In this document: in pieces, positions 11,815 to 24,782 of the stretch | How positions within the stretch are numbered: position 1 is the stretch's first letter | Layout: each line of letters opens with the position of its first letter | Assembly: GCA_035235625.1 (NCBI GenBank) | Contig: CP141144.1 | Span: forward strand, 41,042,014-41,106,013 | From: Saururus chinensis | Taxonomy: Eukaryota > Streptophyta > Magnoliopsida > Piperales > Saururaceae | DNA length: 64,000 nucleotides | Direction: 5' to 3' | Notes under the pieces: generated by a model | The model's input: the letters and a program-made list of their open reading frames with translations, nothing else | Told to the model about the DNA's origin: nothing | The model's database searches: none | Made by a program: the position numbers and the translations under genes

Positions 11815-12905
11815 TCCATATTGCATATATGATAACTCGATATGTCAATGAAACGTATGTTTGATAATGCGATATGTATTCTTTGAGCCAACAACCCATA
11901 ATATGATATCCTCTATATCGCATATACGATAACACGATACTCGTCATAGCGTATTATCGATAACACGATATGCCACCATAGTCTATTATCGATATAACGA
12001 TATGCCAACAATGCGTGCTATTGATAATACAATATGTTACAATATCCTCTATATTATATATACGATAATACGATATTTGCCAAAGCGTGTTATTAATAAC
12101 ACGATATTTGCTATAACATATTATCAATAACATGAGATTTGCCATAGTGTGTTATCGATAATATAATATTTTAGCATAGCGTGTTATCGATAACACGATA
12201 TGCGAACAAGATGTATTATTTATTTTCCTCTATATTGCATATAATATAATATGATATTCATCATTGCATGTTATTGATAACACGATATTCGCCATAGCGT
12301 GTTATTAATAACATGATATGTCAATAATACGTATTATTGATAATACAATATGCTATGATATCCTCTATATTGCATATACGATAATACGATATTCGCTAAA
12401 GCATATTACCGATAACACGATATTTGCTATAGCATATTATCGGTAACACGATATTTGCTATAGCATATTATCGGTAACACGATATTCGCCATAACATGTT
12501 ATTGATAACACGATATGCCAACAAGATGTGTTATTTATTTTCCTCTATATCGTATATCGGTAACAAGATATTTGCCATAACGTATTATCAATAACATGAT
12601 ACTACCATAGTATATTATCGATAGCATGATATGCCAACTATGCTTGCTATTGATAATACAATATGTTATGTTATCCTCTATGTCGCATATATGATAAATT
12701 GATATTCACCAAAGCGTGTTATTGATAATACGGTATTTGACATAGCGTGTTATTGATAACACGGTATGCCAACAATACGTGTTAATGATAATACGACATA
12801 TCATGTATACTATAATATGATATTCGTCATAGCGTGTTATTGATAGCACGATATTCGTCATAGCGTATTATTGATAACATGATATTCACCGATATTTGTT
12901 ATTTA
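11815..12905. repeat. 31-bp palindromic tandem repeat block, copy 2
   Basis: About 1.1 kb of degenerate 31-bp units: the 16-bp palindrome GTGTTATCGATAACAC plus a 15-bp spacer like GATATTCGCCATAGC. Some units replace the spacer with ATGCCAACAA-type sequence, and a 'CCTCTATATCGCATAT' motif recurs at larger intervals, giving a higher-order pattern. Open frames crossing it are by-products of the repeat. Confidence 0.85.
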
Positions 12906-13295
<390 letters not shown>

Positions 13296-13792
13296 AAAGT
13301 ACATGAAGTATCACACATACTAATATGTTTTTAGTATTAAATATTAATAAATACACTTCAACAAGTATTACGACTACACCTTGAACATCTGACTATAGTC
13401 ACTAGAAAAGAAGTAAACTATGACAAATGAGTTTTAGTTACATATGCTAAAAAAATGCAGCATTACCATTTTCCTCTCTTTATATACCTATAATTACTAC
13501 AAAAGATACATAAAATGAAAACTCACTTAGGGAACATTACCATCTACTTCTTTTTTTTAGTTGCTTATAAATTACTCATAAACGATCTATAATTTAGCCT
13601 TGGAATGCCTCTAAAAAATTCCTATGTACATGTAAAAAGAGAAACATTTTGTAAGCTGAGGATGGTCCTCTTGTCATACTTCAACTTTTGAAAGAATTTT
13701 TTAATAATTATTTTGTAAATTAAGGTTGGTCCCCCTAGTGTCATGCTTTTTTTAGAAGAATTTTTGGGTATATTAATGTGATATCATGTTGA

Positions 13793-13895
13793 CCCTCCAT
13801 CATAAATTTATAGCTCCATTTGGATTTTCAATTGAACTAATTTTAGTTCTCTTGAAAAACCAAAATGAGCTATTAATTTGAGACAGAATGAGTAT
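13793..13895. mobile_element. Stowaway-like MITE
   Basis: Short inverted-repeat element: CTCCATCATAAATTTATAG at the left, and TTTGAGACAGAATGAGTA at the right as its diverged complement. The internal arms 'AGCTCCATTTGG' and 'CCAAAATGAGCT' pair. The ends resemble the CTCCCTCCGT-type termini of plant Stowaway elements. Confidence 0.55.
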
Positions 13896-13989
13896 ATTAG
13901 TATTGTGTCTCTAATATTTTAATTTTAAAAAATATATATTATACATAGAAATTATATATCAATTATAATTTAACGAGAATTTATATCAT

Positions 13990-14200
13990 AAAAATTTTTA
14001 TATGAGTTTGGACTCGTGCATGTCAGTGTGAGCTAAGGCGTCATGGGCCATTGGATTAAGATATGAAGGCACAAAGAGACATAAACCAATATAGCTTCTG
14101 AGTTATGTGTGTTGTTGGATGAAAATATGAGGATGCACGATGTTGGGGCTCACACAATTGTGAGTGAGCCTTAGCTCATATAAACGGGTCTCATATATCA
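13990..14200. mobile_element. Diverged relative of the foldback MITE at 8313
   Basis: Ends are TTTATATGAGTTTGG at the left and CTTAGCTCATATAAACGGG at the right, the latter matching the outer end of the 8313 element. 'CATTGGATTAAGATATGA' and 'GTTGGATGAAAATATGA' recall its inner arms. The internal pairing is weak. Confidence 0.4.
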
Positions 14201-14255
14201 TATATGATACATGGTAGTGGTACATATATGTGATTACATGTTGCTTTATATACCC

Positions 14256-14339
14256 CATATATACTAGATTAATCACTCCATTTGATTTTTTAAAATGAAC
14301 TAATCAAATGGAGCTATTAATCTAAAACGAAGGGAGTAT
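14256..14339. mobile_element. Small Stowaway-like MITE
   Basis: 'TAGATTAATCACTCCATTTG' at the left and 'CAAATGGAGCTATTAATCTA' near the right form an inverted repeat around a short loop. The right end AAAACGAAGGGAGTA is typical of Stowaway termini. Confidence 0.55.
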
Positions 14340-14733
14340 GCCATAAATATATATTTAAATTAATAATTATATTTATATAAAATATACAAATACACATATT
14401 TTTTATATTTATTATTTATATATAATTTTATAATTATATTCGGGTTCGAGTTCGAGCTCGAGCTGAATAGAGTCAAGTTCGAGTTTTATTTGAGCTGAGT
14501 TGAGTCGATCAGGGGTATGCTTGAACTTGGTTCGAGCCTATTTGAGCTCAAATCGAGTTCTAGTCGAGCCCAATTTGAATCGAGCCGACCTGGGCCTGCT
14601 CGACGAGCCAACTTGGCTCATTAAATGTCTCAACCCAAATTTGTAAAAGTCTTTTTAAATAACATGAATGGTAAGTCACAAGAATTTTTTTTCTTAAGTA
14701 CAAAACAAATAATTCGATTAAATATCTAGGTCA

Positions 14734-17700
14734 TGATAACCGGGGTTCACAAATACGAATATCAAATAATATGATATCATTACATATATAAAAAATCCAT
14801 AAAGAACAATCAATCCATCTAAGTACAAGTCTGTCATCCGTCTGAAAATAAATAAGTTGACTCTCACGCCAAATATATACTTACCAGAATTGTAGAAATG
14901 AAGAACTACATCTCATGCTTGTCAATCTTGGTCTCACTTGTCATTGCCTAAAGAACTTGCAACCAACCAAGCCAAACAACTAAACAAGAACAACATAACC
15001 TCTCTATCCTCAGGAGAAGAGTTTCCAAAGGAACAAAATGTTTTATTAATATTTTTCAAATTGGACCAACATCACCCGGTGTTAGTTGCCTATGTACTCA
15101 TTAGACAACATCTCCAATGTTACTCCAACAAGATCGGATCCAGAAGTAGTTCTGCCTAGACACTATATTATCTCAAGAAGCATAACATCTAACATGCAAT
15201 GTTTAAGTATTTTCAATCAACCTATATTTTATACAAGTCCTTTAATTGCCCCACTTGTGATAATTAAACAAGCAACATCAAATAATGTCATTAATTATCT
15301 CACAACCCTTGTTTAATAATTAATACCCCTGTCTAATCAATTAGACAAATAGACACATCATATGTTGAAGAAATCCCAAGATATATAGGACTCCAACATT
15401 GGAGTAGATTGTTTAACAACAACTTGAACCAAATCCCTAGGGATCTCAATAGCCTGCCATGAATATGGAGAAGAGGATCCCAATTGTGCTCATGGACACA
15501 AATTGGTGAGAAACACAATCCTTCCATGATGCTCGTGTAACTCCGCTTTTCATACGCACTATATGGTCTTGTGAAGACCTGCAAAAAATTTGCAGTAAAG
15601 ACCGCGCTTGCCAATACCCAAACTATCATGGCAGTGAAGAAAATGTAGAAGTATCACAATCTCCACCCTCCCAACTCTGGAAGTTATGTCTGCAAATACA
15701 TAAATAATATATAACCCATAGAAGCTTAAGGTCTTTATGACCTCTGACTCCCCAAATATTTGAAACGTAGACTAGATTAATTTTATCTAGTCAAGTATTC
15801 TCCCAACCATTTGGGTCCTCTTTACATATGAATCAACCAAATAAATATCTCATCCAACAAGCTATGAATCAAAGAACATCCCAACCCCTAGTCGTCTCCA
15901 TGGGACTAGGGTAAATTGCCATAACCACCATTGGTTCATTAACCAAGGTAAAATTCTATATTCGGGTCATGTTCACTCCTTGAACAGGTCCCAAACCCTA
16001 TTGAGGGTATTTTAGTCATTATTTTGATTAAATATTTCCCTCAATTCAACGACAACCCATATATCTTCATTGATCTCAAGTTACCATTATAAATTGATGC
16101 ATAAATAATAAAAGTGCATTAGAATAATCAACATAAATAACATAAAGTCATACAAGTCCATAATAATAAACAAAATCCCATTGTACTTATTTATAGGGTT
16201 AGGGCTCAACAAATTTAAGCCTAAGAATGTAAATAACTCTAACACATCATGTAATTTATGTATATACTACCCTTGTAGATCGATGTACTAAATTGTAGAC
16301 ATGTGTGATACACTACCTTAAACCCTAATAATTGGCATTAGGGTAATTTTATCACATGGGATATGGTACTCTCCCTTTAGTCATTGTGGTCATCTCACTG
16401 CCATTTCATTGATTTTAAGTCATTTCCCTCTCTTAAGGCATCACGTTCAAATTGTCTCACTTCCCATTCACGTGAATGTGGGCGGTCTGCTCATAGGGGT
16501 ATTTCTATTATTTTATTTAAAGTCTTATTGACATCCAATGCATCTAAACTTAGGCTCCATGGTACTTCTTTATGTTATGGACTTGGGGTAATTTTCCTGG
16601 AGTTTGACTGGGTCGTGAACCCCTTGAACCGACCCTAACGTTTTATCCAGAACCCTAGGGTCAAAATAGTCAATTATCTACTCATTGAGATTTTTTCCTC
16701 ACTATATGATTTGGTCTATATTTAGGGTACACATTAAACTCTCGTTGAGAATTTTTCCAATTTTTAAATCCACTCATAGCCCTTGAACTGGAGCCCTTAA
16801 ATCAGGTAAGTGAATATTACAAGACAATTTAACTACGAGGAGTAAAAGGGTTATTTCATAGTCTAGGATTGTTCTCGGAGCTAAAACCTAGTTAGGGCAC
16901 TTGACATACTCTCGTAGTCATTTCATAATTTTTTTGAATTTTTATGCAATTGAGGACCCCTTGAACCCAAGACCCTCAGTCTAGTAAGTGAACTGTGAAT
17001 TAGCTACAAGGTTAAAATAGTTATTTTTCAAACATTGAGATTTTTCCATAGGTTGAAACTTGGTCTAAACACTTGTGAAGGTCTTTGAGTCCAATCGTAA
17101 TGTTTACATTTTTTTAACAAATAGAAGACCCTGTACTAGACCCGGTTCAACCCACCATATTGTGGGGGTTGTTGGACTGGTCCAAACCTGGGCCAGTTCA
17201 GGCCGGGTCCAGGCCAATCGATATGATGACCCACTGTGGGTCGCCTCCTGCAACTCCAGCCAGCAGGTGTTCTTGCTAGCCTTCGGTGGCCATGCCAGCT
17301 GCCACTGCTCGCTGATGGGCAGGGCTAGTGGGATCGCCTCCAGGAGGCAATTCAGCTAGGCCCAATCCCATTGGTACACAGTGGCTGCCAAGTTGCCTTC
17401 AGCGCGGCCAGATCTCCTACTGGCGGTTTGTATTAATGCCGCCACCTTGACCAACCATGAGGCTTTGGCTGTACAATCTGCTGTCTAGCAGCGATTTTGT
17501 GACCCTAGTCCTAAAGCTGGCCGGTCGCCGGTGCTATATCCCCTCATTGCCTCCTCTTCTTTGTGATTTCACAAACAAATAGGGGAGGAGGCGCAGGGAG
17601 CGAGGCGGCGGTCCCAACTACTGGCGAGGCTCCGCCTCATGCTACATGACCAACAGAGGAGGCAAAGATTCAAGCTTTGCCCCTCTGTTTGACAGAATAG

Positions 17701-18374
17701 TGAGTCTGGCCGGCGGCCATAAGTTTTCTGGCCGGCGATCCAACTGTCATCTCCTTTGTTAATTAAATGGGTTATACCTATCCCTGATTTAAATTAAAGG
17801 ATATTAAGCGATTCTACCTTACTCGCTGGGTTGCTGTCGATCCACTGCCTTCGGAGCTTCAAACTCCCTCCTCCCCGACAAGGGCCATGCTCTTGCTCCA
17901 GTCACTAAAAAACTCTGCCATCAACGGCTCTGCCTCTCCCTTAAAGGCCAAAGGCTTCGAGACCCCCTGGAAGCCCTAATTATCTTTTTATAAGCATAGA
18001 GATTAGAAACCTTAATCCCCTTAGAAGTTGGCCAAACATCCCCACCTAGGCAACGTAACTTGGCCTCTAAAAATTAATTTCGTTACTTTAATTAATCGGG
18101 CTTGTATAGTGACTTAAACGGACAATTTGCACTTCCAATTCGCGTAAATGGGCCTTGTGTGTTATGTTCAGTTTTGAATGGTTGTATCTGCCTCATCCGA
18201 ACTCCAATTCGTGCATTCTTGTGGTGTTTCGAAGCTCTTTCTATATACTTTTTGCTCAAATACTCAGCCACAAATTCCAATCATTAAGTTATTCACACGA
18301 GAAGGTCAAGGGGTCAAAATACCCTAATTTCCACATATGAACTTCGAAATTTTAGAAAAATCTCAGAAGTTACA
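14734..18374 (-). mobile_element. LTR-C copy 1 (about 3.6 kb, probable solo LTR)
   Basis: Collinear with the split copy at 43526-45480 plus 49469-50445. Shared markers in order: 'GGGGTTCACAAATAC', 'AAAGAACTTGCAACCAA', 'CGCACTATATGGT', 'CACAATCTCCACCCTCCCAA', 'CCATGGGACTAGGGTA', 'TTGATTTTAAGTCAT', 'AATACCCTAATTTCCAC', ending GTTACA. Read on the minus strand it begins TGTAAC. No pol or gag is seen inside. The start (TGATAACC) is estimated, and no clean target-site duplication was found. Short plus-strand open frames inside it are not genes. Confidence 0.6.
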
Positions 18375-18899
18375 TTAACAGCCCCAAGTATGACATTATC
18401 TGCCTCAATATATAATAGATGCATTGAACTATATGAAGAAATGTAAGAAAGTGACAAAGAAAGTAAAAGTAGGTTTAATGTTGGTAGTTGGCAAACTATT
18501 AGCTCACCAACCAACCCAATGTCAATGCGATCTTGTTTCTTCTATAATTCTTCCTCTAGGGACAAGGTCAAGGATAGCCCACCACTGACATGGTTTAAGA
18601 TTGGGAAAACTTTCAAAAACAACGCATTTGTTGAGGAATTTAAAATTATGCCAACTTTTTCTGAACAATAAAATTGGAATTCAAACACAGAATGTTGGGT
18701 ACCGGAGATGAGCCTACCTAAGGGAGCTTGTTTGTTGTTTCTTAATCATTAGGGACTTTTTTTTATTTAATAATATTTAGTAGGCTTTTAGGCTTTTGTT
18801 AGTAAGCTCGTTTAGGATCCACTATTTAAGTGTAAGGGCTATGCCCAAATCTGATTAGTGAAGAATTAATCTAATCATAATCTTTTTGCCCTTTCTAGT
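18375..18899. other. Host sequence left of the LTR-A insertion, unrecognised
   Basis: Non-coding sequence resembling a transposon leader or LTR ('CACTATTTAAGTGTAAGGGC' near 18820) but not matched to another copy in the window. It continues after the inserted LTR at 21115. Confidence 0.3.
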
Positions 18900-19431
18900 T
18901 GTAACGATCCGACCCGAGCCAGGCCCACAAAATCACTAATAGGAAATTTTCTCTTTCCTTGAGCCAGGAATCATTGTCTGAGTGCGAGAGGTACAACGTT
19001 CGTCTACGCACTATGGAGCTTTAAGGCTTCCTCGTACGTAGACTTAGGTTGTAACGAGCACGTACACACAACGAAGCTTCATAGTTCGTCGCGTGTAAAA
19101 CATAATAAAACATATTATTATAATGATTTGGATCGGGCCAATGTTGCCTTGCCGTTGGTTGCCTACATACGTATCAGATATTATTCCAACATGATCGGAT
19201 CCGAACGTAGTTCTGCCTAACGGTTACTACATACAACAAGCATCACAAAATCATATATGTATAACGTATCTCCGAATATTTAATCAGAAGTATACAAAAA
19301 CTTGTCATATATCGGAGTCAAGCGGAAGTTAACAAACTAACGTAATCGTACATCTCGCTCTACCACAGAGTGGGATCAAAATCACATTACATGTCTCGCT
19401 CTACCCTAGAACAAGACAACACACATCATGG

Positions 19432-19745
19432 CATATGAACACACATCATGGCATATAAGCACACATCATGACATATGAGCATACATCATGGCATATAAGT
19501 ACACATCATGGCATATGAGCACACATCATGGCATATAAGTACACATCATGGCATATGAGCACACATCATGGCATATGAGTACACATCATGGCATATGAGC
19601 ATACATCAAGGCATATGAGCACACATCATGACATATGAGCACACATCATGACATATGAGCACACATCATGGCATATGAGTACACATCATGACATATGAGC
19701 ACACATCATGGCATATGAGTATACATCAAGGCATATGAGCACACA
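19432..19745. repeat. 20-bp minisatellite in LTR-A copy 1
   Basis: About 16 units of ACACATCATGGCATATGAGC with point variants, followed to about 19850 by looser AAGCATATAGCACAAC repeats. The position corresponds to the minisatellite of copy 2. Confidence 0.93.
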
Positions 19746-19969
19746 GGCACATAGCACAGCATACATATAAGCACATAGCACAACAAGCATATAGCACAAC
19801 AAGCATATAGGCACATACAACAAGCATATAAATCGTAGCATAACACACATCATAACTTAGCACATGCTGTTCTATAATTACAACTGAAGATCAGAAATAC
19901 TTACCTCCATCATAACTCGTACGGTATCAGTATCTACGGATAGAACCCCGTCTTACTCCGGGTCTCTTT

Positions 19970-20505
19970 TTCTTGTTTTGGTGTTTGGGCAGGGCCTCGC
20001 TTAGTCTCGGGGCATTTCCTCCTTATAAGATTGTCAACTCAGAAAATGGAACCCACCATCACATAGAACACCTTCGATTTAGTCAAGAACGGCTCTTGAA
20101 TCGACTAAATCGGAGTTGGGGGTGGCCAGAAACAGAGAAAACAAAGTAAGTCGGTACGGGTAGAACCTTTCCTTGTCTTGGGGTGTTTCATCTTCATACG
20201 ATCGCCAACTCAGAAAACGGAACCCTCCATCGCGTAGAGCATACTTGATTTAGTCAAGAACACTTCTTGAATCGACTAAATCGGAGTTAGGATGGCCAGA
20301 AACATAGAAAAGGAAGTTGGTCGATGTTTGAAGGTAACGGGCAGAGCCTCTCTTTGTCATGGGGCATTTCCTCATCATACGGTCTCCAACTCAAAGAATG
20401 GACCACTCCATTGCGTGGAGCATACTCGATTTAGTAGGAAACGGGTCTTGAACAGCCTTAATCGGCCTCAGAATGGTCAGAAACAGAGGAAAGAAAGTTC
20501 TCCCT
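19970..20505. repeat. Three roughly 175-bp direct repeats in LTR-A copy 1
   Basis: The motifs CTTGTCTTGGGG...TTTCCTC, TCGATTTAGT and ATGGCCAGAAACA recur three times at about 175-bp spacing, just before the GC-rich block. The same triplication occurs in copy 2. Confidence 0.75.
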
Positions 20506-21114
20506 GAAAAATGAGCTCAAATGGGGTTTATATAGGCCCCGGCGTGCCAAAAACCGCGGCGCACCGCAAATTCAAACCGCGGCGCCGTGAAATTGCGGCG
20601 CCGCGCTGCACGAAAATGCGGCGCTGCCAGAAACGGCGGCACCCGCCGTTTTCCCGCGGCGCGCGCCCATGGCGCGTCGCCCATGTGTGATGCTCGTGGC
20701 GACTGCGCATTGCGGCAGCGCATTACCCGTGCTGCGATCGCGCGCATTGCGCATTTCTTTTCATTTTTTTTAAAAGAATCCTTCAAACGCGCGTAACTTC
20801 TTACCCCGGATTTGGATTCACGCGTTCTTGGTACTGTTGGACTTGTATTGACGAGCCTTTCGATACCAACCTACTTAAAGCAATAAATCGTGCTCTTTCT
20901 AAGTGGGCCCCACCTATATTGCACATTTCTCAAATATCGTAACTTCCGGTCCCGACCTCTATTTTGCCTGTTCTTTGATTTGTTACACTCGTTTCTTCGA
21001 GCTCTACTCAAATATGGAGGTTTAAACCATTGAAAACCTCTAAAATTTATCCCAAAATTATCCAATTAGGCCTAACCCTTCAGGTTAGACGTAATCGAAA
21101 AATGAGTCGTTACA

Positions 21115-21650
21115 CTAGCTGCCCTTGTCCTCCTTCTTGGCAGCCATGTTGCCCTTCCCCCATTTCATGGTTGCCATGCAATTTTATCTACCATTTGGGC
21201 AACCACTTGCTATCTGCCTAGAGGCCTAGACACTACAAAAGCCATTGGATCCCCCACCTGACCTCCCACAGCTGTTGCCATATTCATTGCCCCCATTGCT
21301 TGCCTCCATGCCAGTGGGTCTGTATCTCCATCTTGAAGCCTCTCTATGGCCTTCTTGTAGTGTTGTCATTTGGCATCCCAAACCATCGTTCATGCCAATT
21401 GCACCACCACCGTTGCTTGGTGAGCTTCCACCACTGATCACAACTTTGTACCACTGAATCTTTGTGTGTCAGCCAACACTGCCTCTAGTTGTCTCCCTAA
21501 TCAGTTCCTTTCTAGGCATAACACTATGGCTTGGTTTGCCAGAAACACAACTGCCGAGTACACCACTATTAAAGAGTATTGCAGCAAATTGGAAAGAGGG
21601 ACCGAAGGAGAAGAGAAATCTACCACTGTCGATAGTCATAGTGCAAGGTG
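21115..21650. other. Host sequence right of LTR-A copy 1, unrecognised
   Basis: Moderately GC-rich sequence with overlapping short plus-strand open frames (21245-21457, 21464-21712). I recognise no domain. It may be a decayed transposon internal region, since it is the right half of whatever LTR-A entered. Confidence 0.3.
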
Positions 21651-22959
21651 TAACACCTGAGATTTTTCATCATATTTTCTTAAATTTCACAAAATTTGTT
21701 TTTGCAACATAACGGCTATAAATCGGGAAAAATAATAAAATACAAAACATGTGAAAGCAATTTATAATTTAAAACATTACACATCAATTTTTTCCATACA
21801 ATTTTTTTCTCATTCAATCAAATATGATACGGCCAAACTAAACCCATAGGCGCTACTCAAAAAGGACATACGAAATAAATTAATATGATCATAGACTTCA
21901 AATACTAATATCTCCCAAGTAATCCTGAGTGCAAGTCCTATAATAGTCCACAGTCTAATCCAAATTACAAGTCTAGGAAGCATAAACACCTTAATTTTTA
22001 TCTCACCCAATATCTCATATCGTGGAACAAAATAATACTCACAGTGAGTCATGAATATACTTGAGTTGGGAATCAATCCACTCAAGGGAACAAGTAGCCA
22101 TCTTCAGGAGCTCTCCGTCAGAAACATGCGAAAGCTTCCCGACCATTGTAGCTAAAAAATAGGGTAAATGAGTATTCTCATATTTAGTAGGAAAATACCC
22201 AGTAAGGGAGTTCTAAATAGTGAACTTAATAAGTCCATATAGCTGTATTTATGCAACTCAAACATGAAACGAACAAACATATAATAATCATGCACATACA
22301 TATATAATGATGCAAAATACATACTATCAAACTAATCTTACACTTACACTCTTAATGAGAGTCTTACCAACTTACACGTAAAATAATACACTTACTCATA
22401 CAACTTACACATATTCGTACAACTTACTTACACAATCTTACTCATACGACCTTACTCGTACAATCTTACTTTTATGACCTTATACTTATAGTTTTGCTTA
22501 TAACCATACATAATCACTCATATAGTCGCACACATAGTATCGACCATTGAAACTCATTAAAATTAACAAGCTCCAGCGTCAAAATGAAAAGGAATGCCAC
22601 TGGGGCATCACCTTAACCTCCATGGAGTAACTAGAAGTCATGGACTTTTTTGAAGGCAAAACACACTAATGCTCATGGGGCATAAGATTAAACAGGTAAG
22701 AGTAGTTCCATTATACTACCTAAGCATGCAAACATAAACGTCCACACTTTAGGGGTCATAGAAATGCCCACACTTTAGGGGTCTTATAGTGCCAACTCAA
22801 GGAATCATATATTCAACCCTTGGGCCAGAATCTTATAGTGTCGCTCTTGGGCAGAAATCATATAATGCCACTCTTGGGCAGAATCATACAACGCTCTTTA
22901 TAGAGCATCAAATGTCTGGGATTAATATAGCACACAAACCAAATTGAAAAAATACATTA
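21651..22959 (+). mobile_element. Possible LTR fragment, plus orientation
   Basis: Starts TGTAACACCTGAGATTTTTC, a typical plant gypsy LTR opening. It continues AT-rich with short internal repeats: CTTACTCATACAACTTACAC-like units at 22370-22500, and 'CACTCTTGGGCAGAA' units at 22740-22890. No second end was found. This call rests mainly on the opening sequence and repeat style. Confidence 0.4.
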
Positions 22960-24420
22960 TTCTCAACAGAGCATTAGACGTTTGGAGCTCAAATACAACA
23001 CATATACAACATCCCACAGGTTAAACACCATAACAAAATATGAGAAATGCTTAGCCGACACAGTGAATCTTTTAACATCCCATAGCATTTTCTCGCAATC
23101 TAAAGGTGCAATGCTAGAGAATGGTTGTTGACTTCTTTTGTGTTTCACACAAATTGTTGGGCACTAACCTTGTCACAGTCATGTGATCTCCTATGTTTGA
23201 AGTCCTTATGTACCCCTTACAAGTCTGGTCGGAGCACTTAATGATGTATGTATTCTTATTTTTATCCACAACAGGATATGTGAAATTCGCCTTTATTGCA
23301 AAGTCAATCAAAACCCTCTTGAAATGTGCCAGGCCTAGGAAACATGCCCCTATTTTGAGTAGATTCTCGTAGTCCTTTGCTTGCAAACTTCTAGTCATTA
23401 GTTCGCCCTCACCAATATTCGTTTCCAATAGGTTGAGATCATCGATTATCTCCCACTATACCTCGGCCTCAACGTTAATATTACTAGCTACCTAGCTGTG
23501 TCCAAATTCTTCAGGGTGATATATACTTTTCATGTCAATTATATCATTCTCGTCTCATTGATCATCACCCCACACTTCTTCAAATTCTTGGTCATCGTAA
23601 TTCTTAGGGTTGTATGTGGGTACATAGTTATCAAATGAAGTCCTTATATCACACCCATTGTTGGCAACATTCATTTAAATCCATTATGATTAACTTCTTT
23701 CACCGGTTCTATAGGCATTGGATTGTTGTACGATGTGTGATATGGATTTGTTGAGTTGAAATTCTCCGATTTTCCCAATCTACAATGGATATTAGCATGT
23801 TAACCAATATGTGATATAACTTAATATCGTGTATTTGGTTACACGCTTCCAAATTATATCGTGTTATTGATGACAAACTATTTATAAAAGTCGTGCTAGA
23901 TATTGTGTGCTCTAGTATACAATAAAGCATATTATCGTGTAATTTAAATTCATTGTTACCTAACAATTTTAAAAGTGAATTGTGTATTATTGACTCCCGT
24001 CTACAATCCAAAGTTTGAGCTGAGGTGAGCCGATACTACTGGTGATTTAGCTCTTTTTAATGTCTGGTTCTTTTCTACTTATAGTGATTTGTCACCGTTA
24101 TCAGGCTCTTTCATCTTCGCATACAATGATAACACCTTTTTATTTGTCTTCTTTTGAATGGAAAACACTGATTACATGTCTTCATCATTTTCTCATTCAC
24201 ATATAATGGATGATTGAAAAGATAAAATCAAATACTTCAAAGTCACATTGCCATTGACTACAAGTCTTTCTTTCACTTGAAGCAGTAGCTTGCTAAACCG
24301 CACCAACGGATCAATGTTCATCAACCACACATTTTTACCTATATATATATATCTGCCATCATTGCCTACCTCTCCGTTGTAATGTATGCAAATACTAATC
24401 CTCCTTATTATGGGGGTCAA
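22960..24420 (-). pseudogene. MuDR-type (MULE) transposase, N-terminal remnant
   Basis: Decayed minus-strand coding region. The piece at 23114-23428 contains 'FKRVLIDFAIKANFTYPVV' followed by 'YIIKCSDQTCKGYIRTS' and 'MTVTRLVPNNLC', the pattern of the plant MuDR N-terminal domain found ahead of MULE transposases. Upstream at 24193-24420, 'ISICIHYNGEVGNDGRYIYIG' resembles the start of such proteins. Between them the frame is broken by stops and shifts. The catalytic DDE domain is not visible, so this is a truncated pseudogene. Its terminal repeats were not found. Confidence 0.6.
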
Positions 24421-24782
24421 AAGGTGATCGGATCAGCCGAAATAAAGCCTTTTCACCATGAATTGCTTATGTCATATAAAAAATTGAGTTTTAATTGTCT
24501 CTAACAACTAGTCAATGAGTCACCGCCAGCCACCTCCCATCCGTGAATTTTGACTTGCCACTGATCAATCCTCACCACCGGAATAGTGCTACACTATTTT
24601 GGTATTTATTTATGAGGATATGTATAGGGATTGAGTTTAGTTTAAACCTAAAGACAATTTCGTCCTAAAATGGGTAATGTGGGATTTTTGTTTAGAAAGC
24701 AGGGAATATGGAGTATTGGCTTCTTCAACTACGTAATATGGAAAAATCTCTTTTTTTCTCTTAAGGGTTGACCCATCAAGCG

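Larger units (their letters stand above)
18900..21114 (-). mobile_element. LTR-A copy 1: solo LTR, 2.2 kb
   Basis: Bounded by TGTAACGATCC on the left and GAGTCGTTACA on the right, i.e. TG...CA ends. Flanks are CTAGT (18895-18899) and CTAGC (21115-21119), a 4/5 match to a 5-bp target-site duplication. It is collinear with 27816-30457, including a minisatellite, three roughly 175-bp repeats and a GC-rich block (20540-20760). A TATATAAA box reads on the minus strand near 20530, suggesting minus orientation. With no internal region and one LTR, it is best read as a solo LTR left by recombination. Confidence 0.85.

Noticed and set aside
19432-19745. Possible CRISPR-like array of short repeats
   Set aside because: Units are directly contiguous with no unique spacers; this is a plant minisatellite inside an LTR.
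20517-20796. Several Ala/Arg-rich open frames on both strands
   Set aside because: GC-rich block of LTR-A copy 1; equivalent frames in copy 2 are not conserved as protein.
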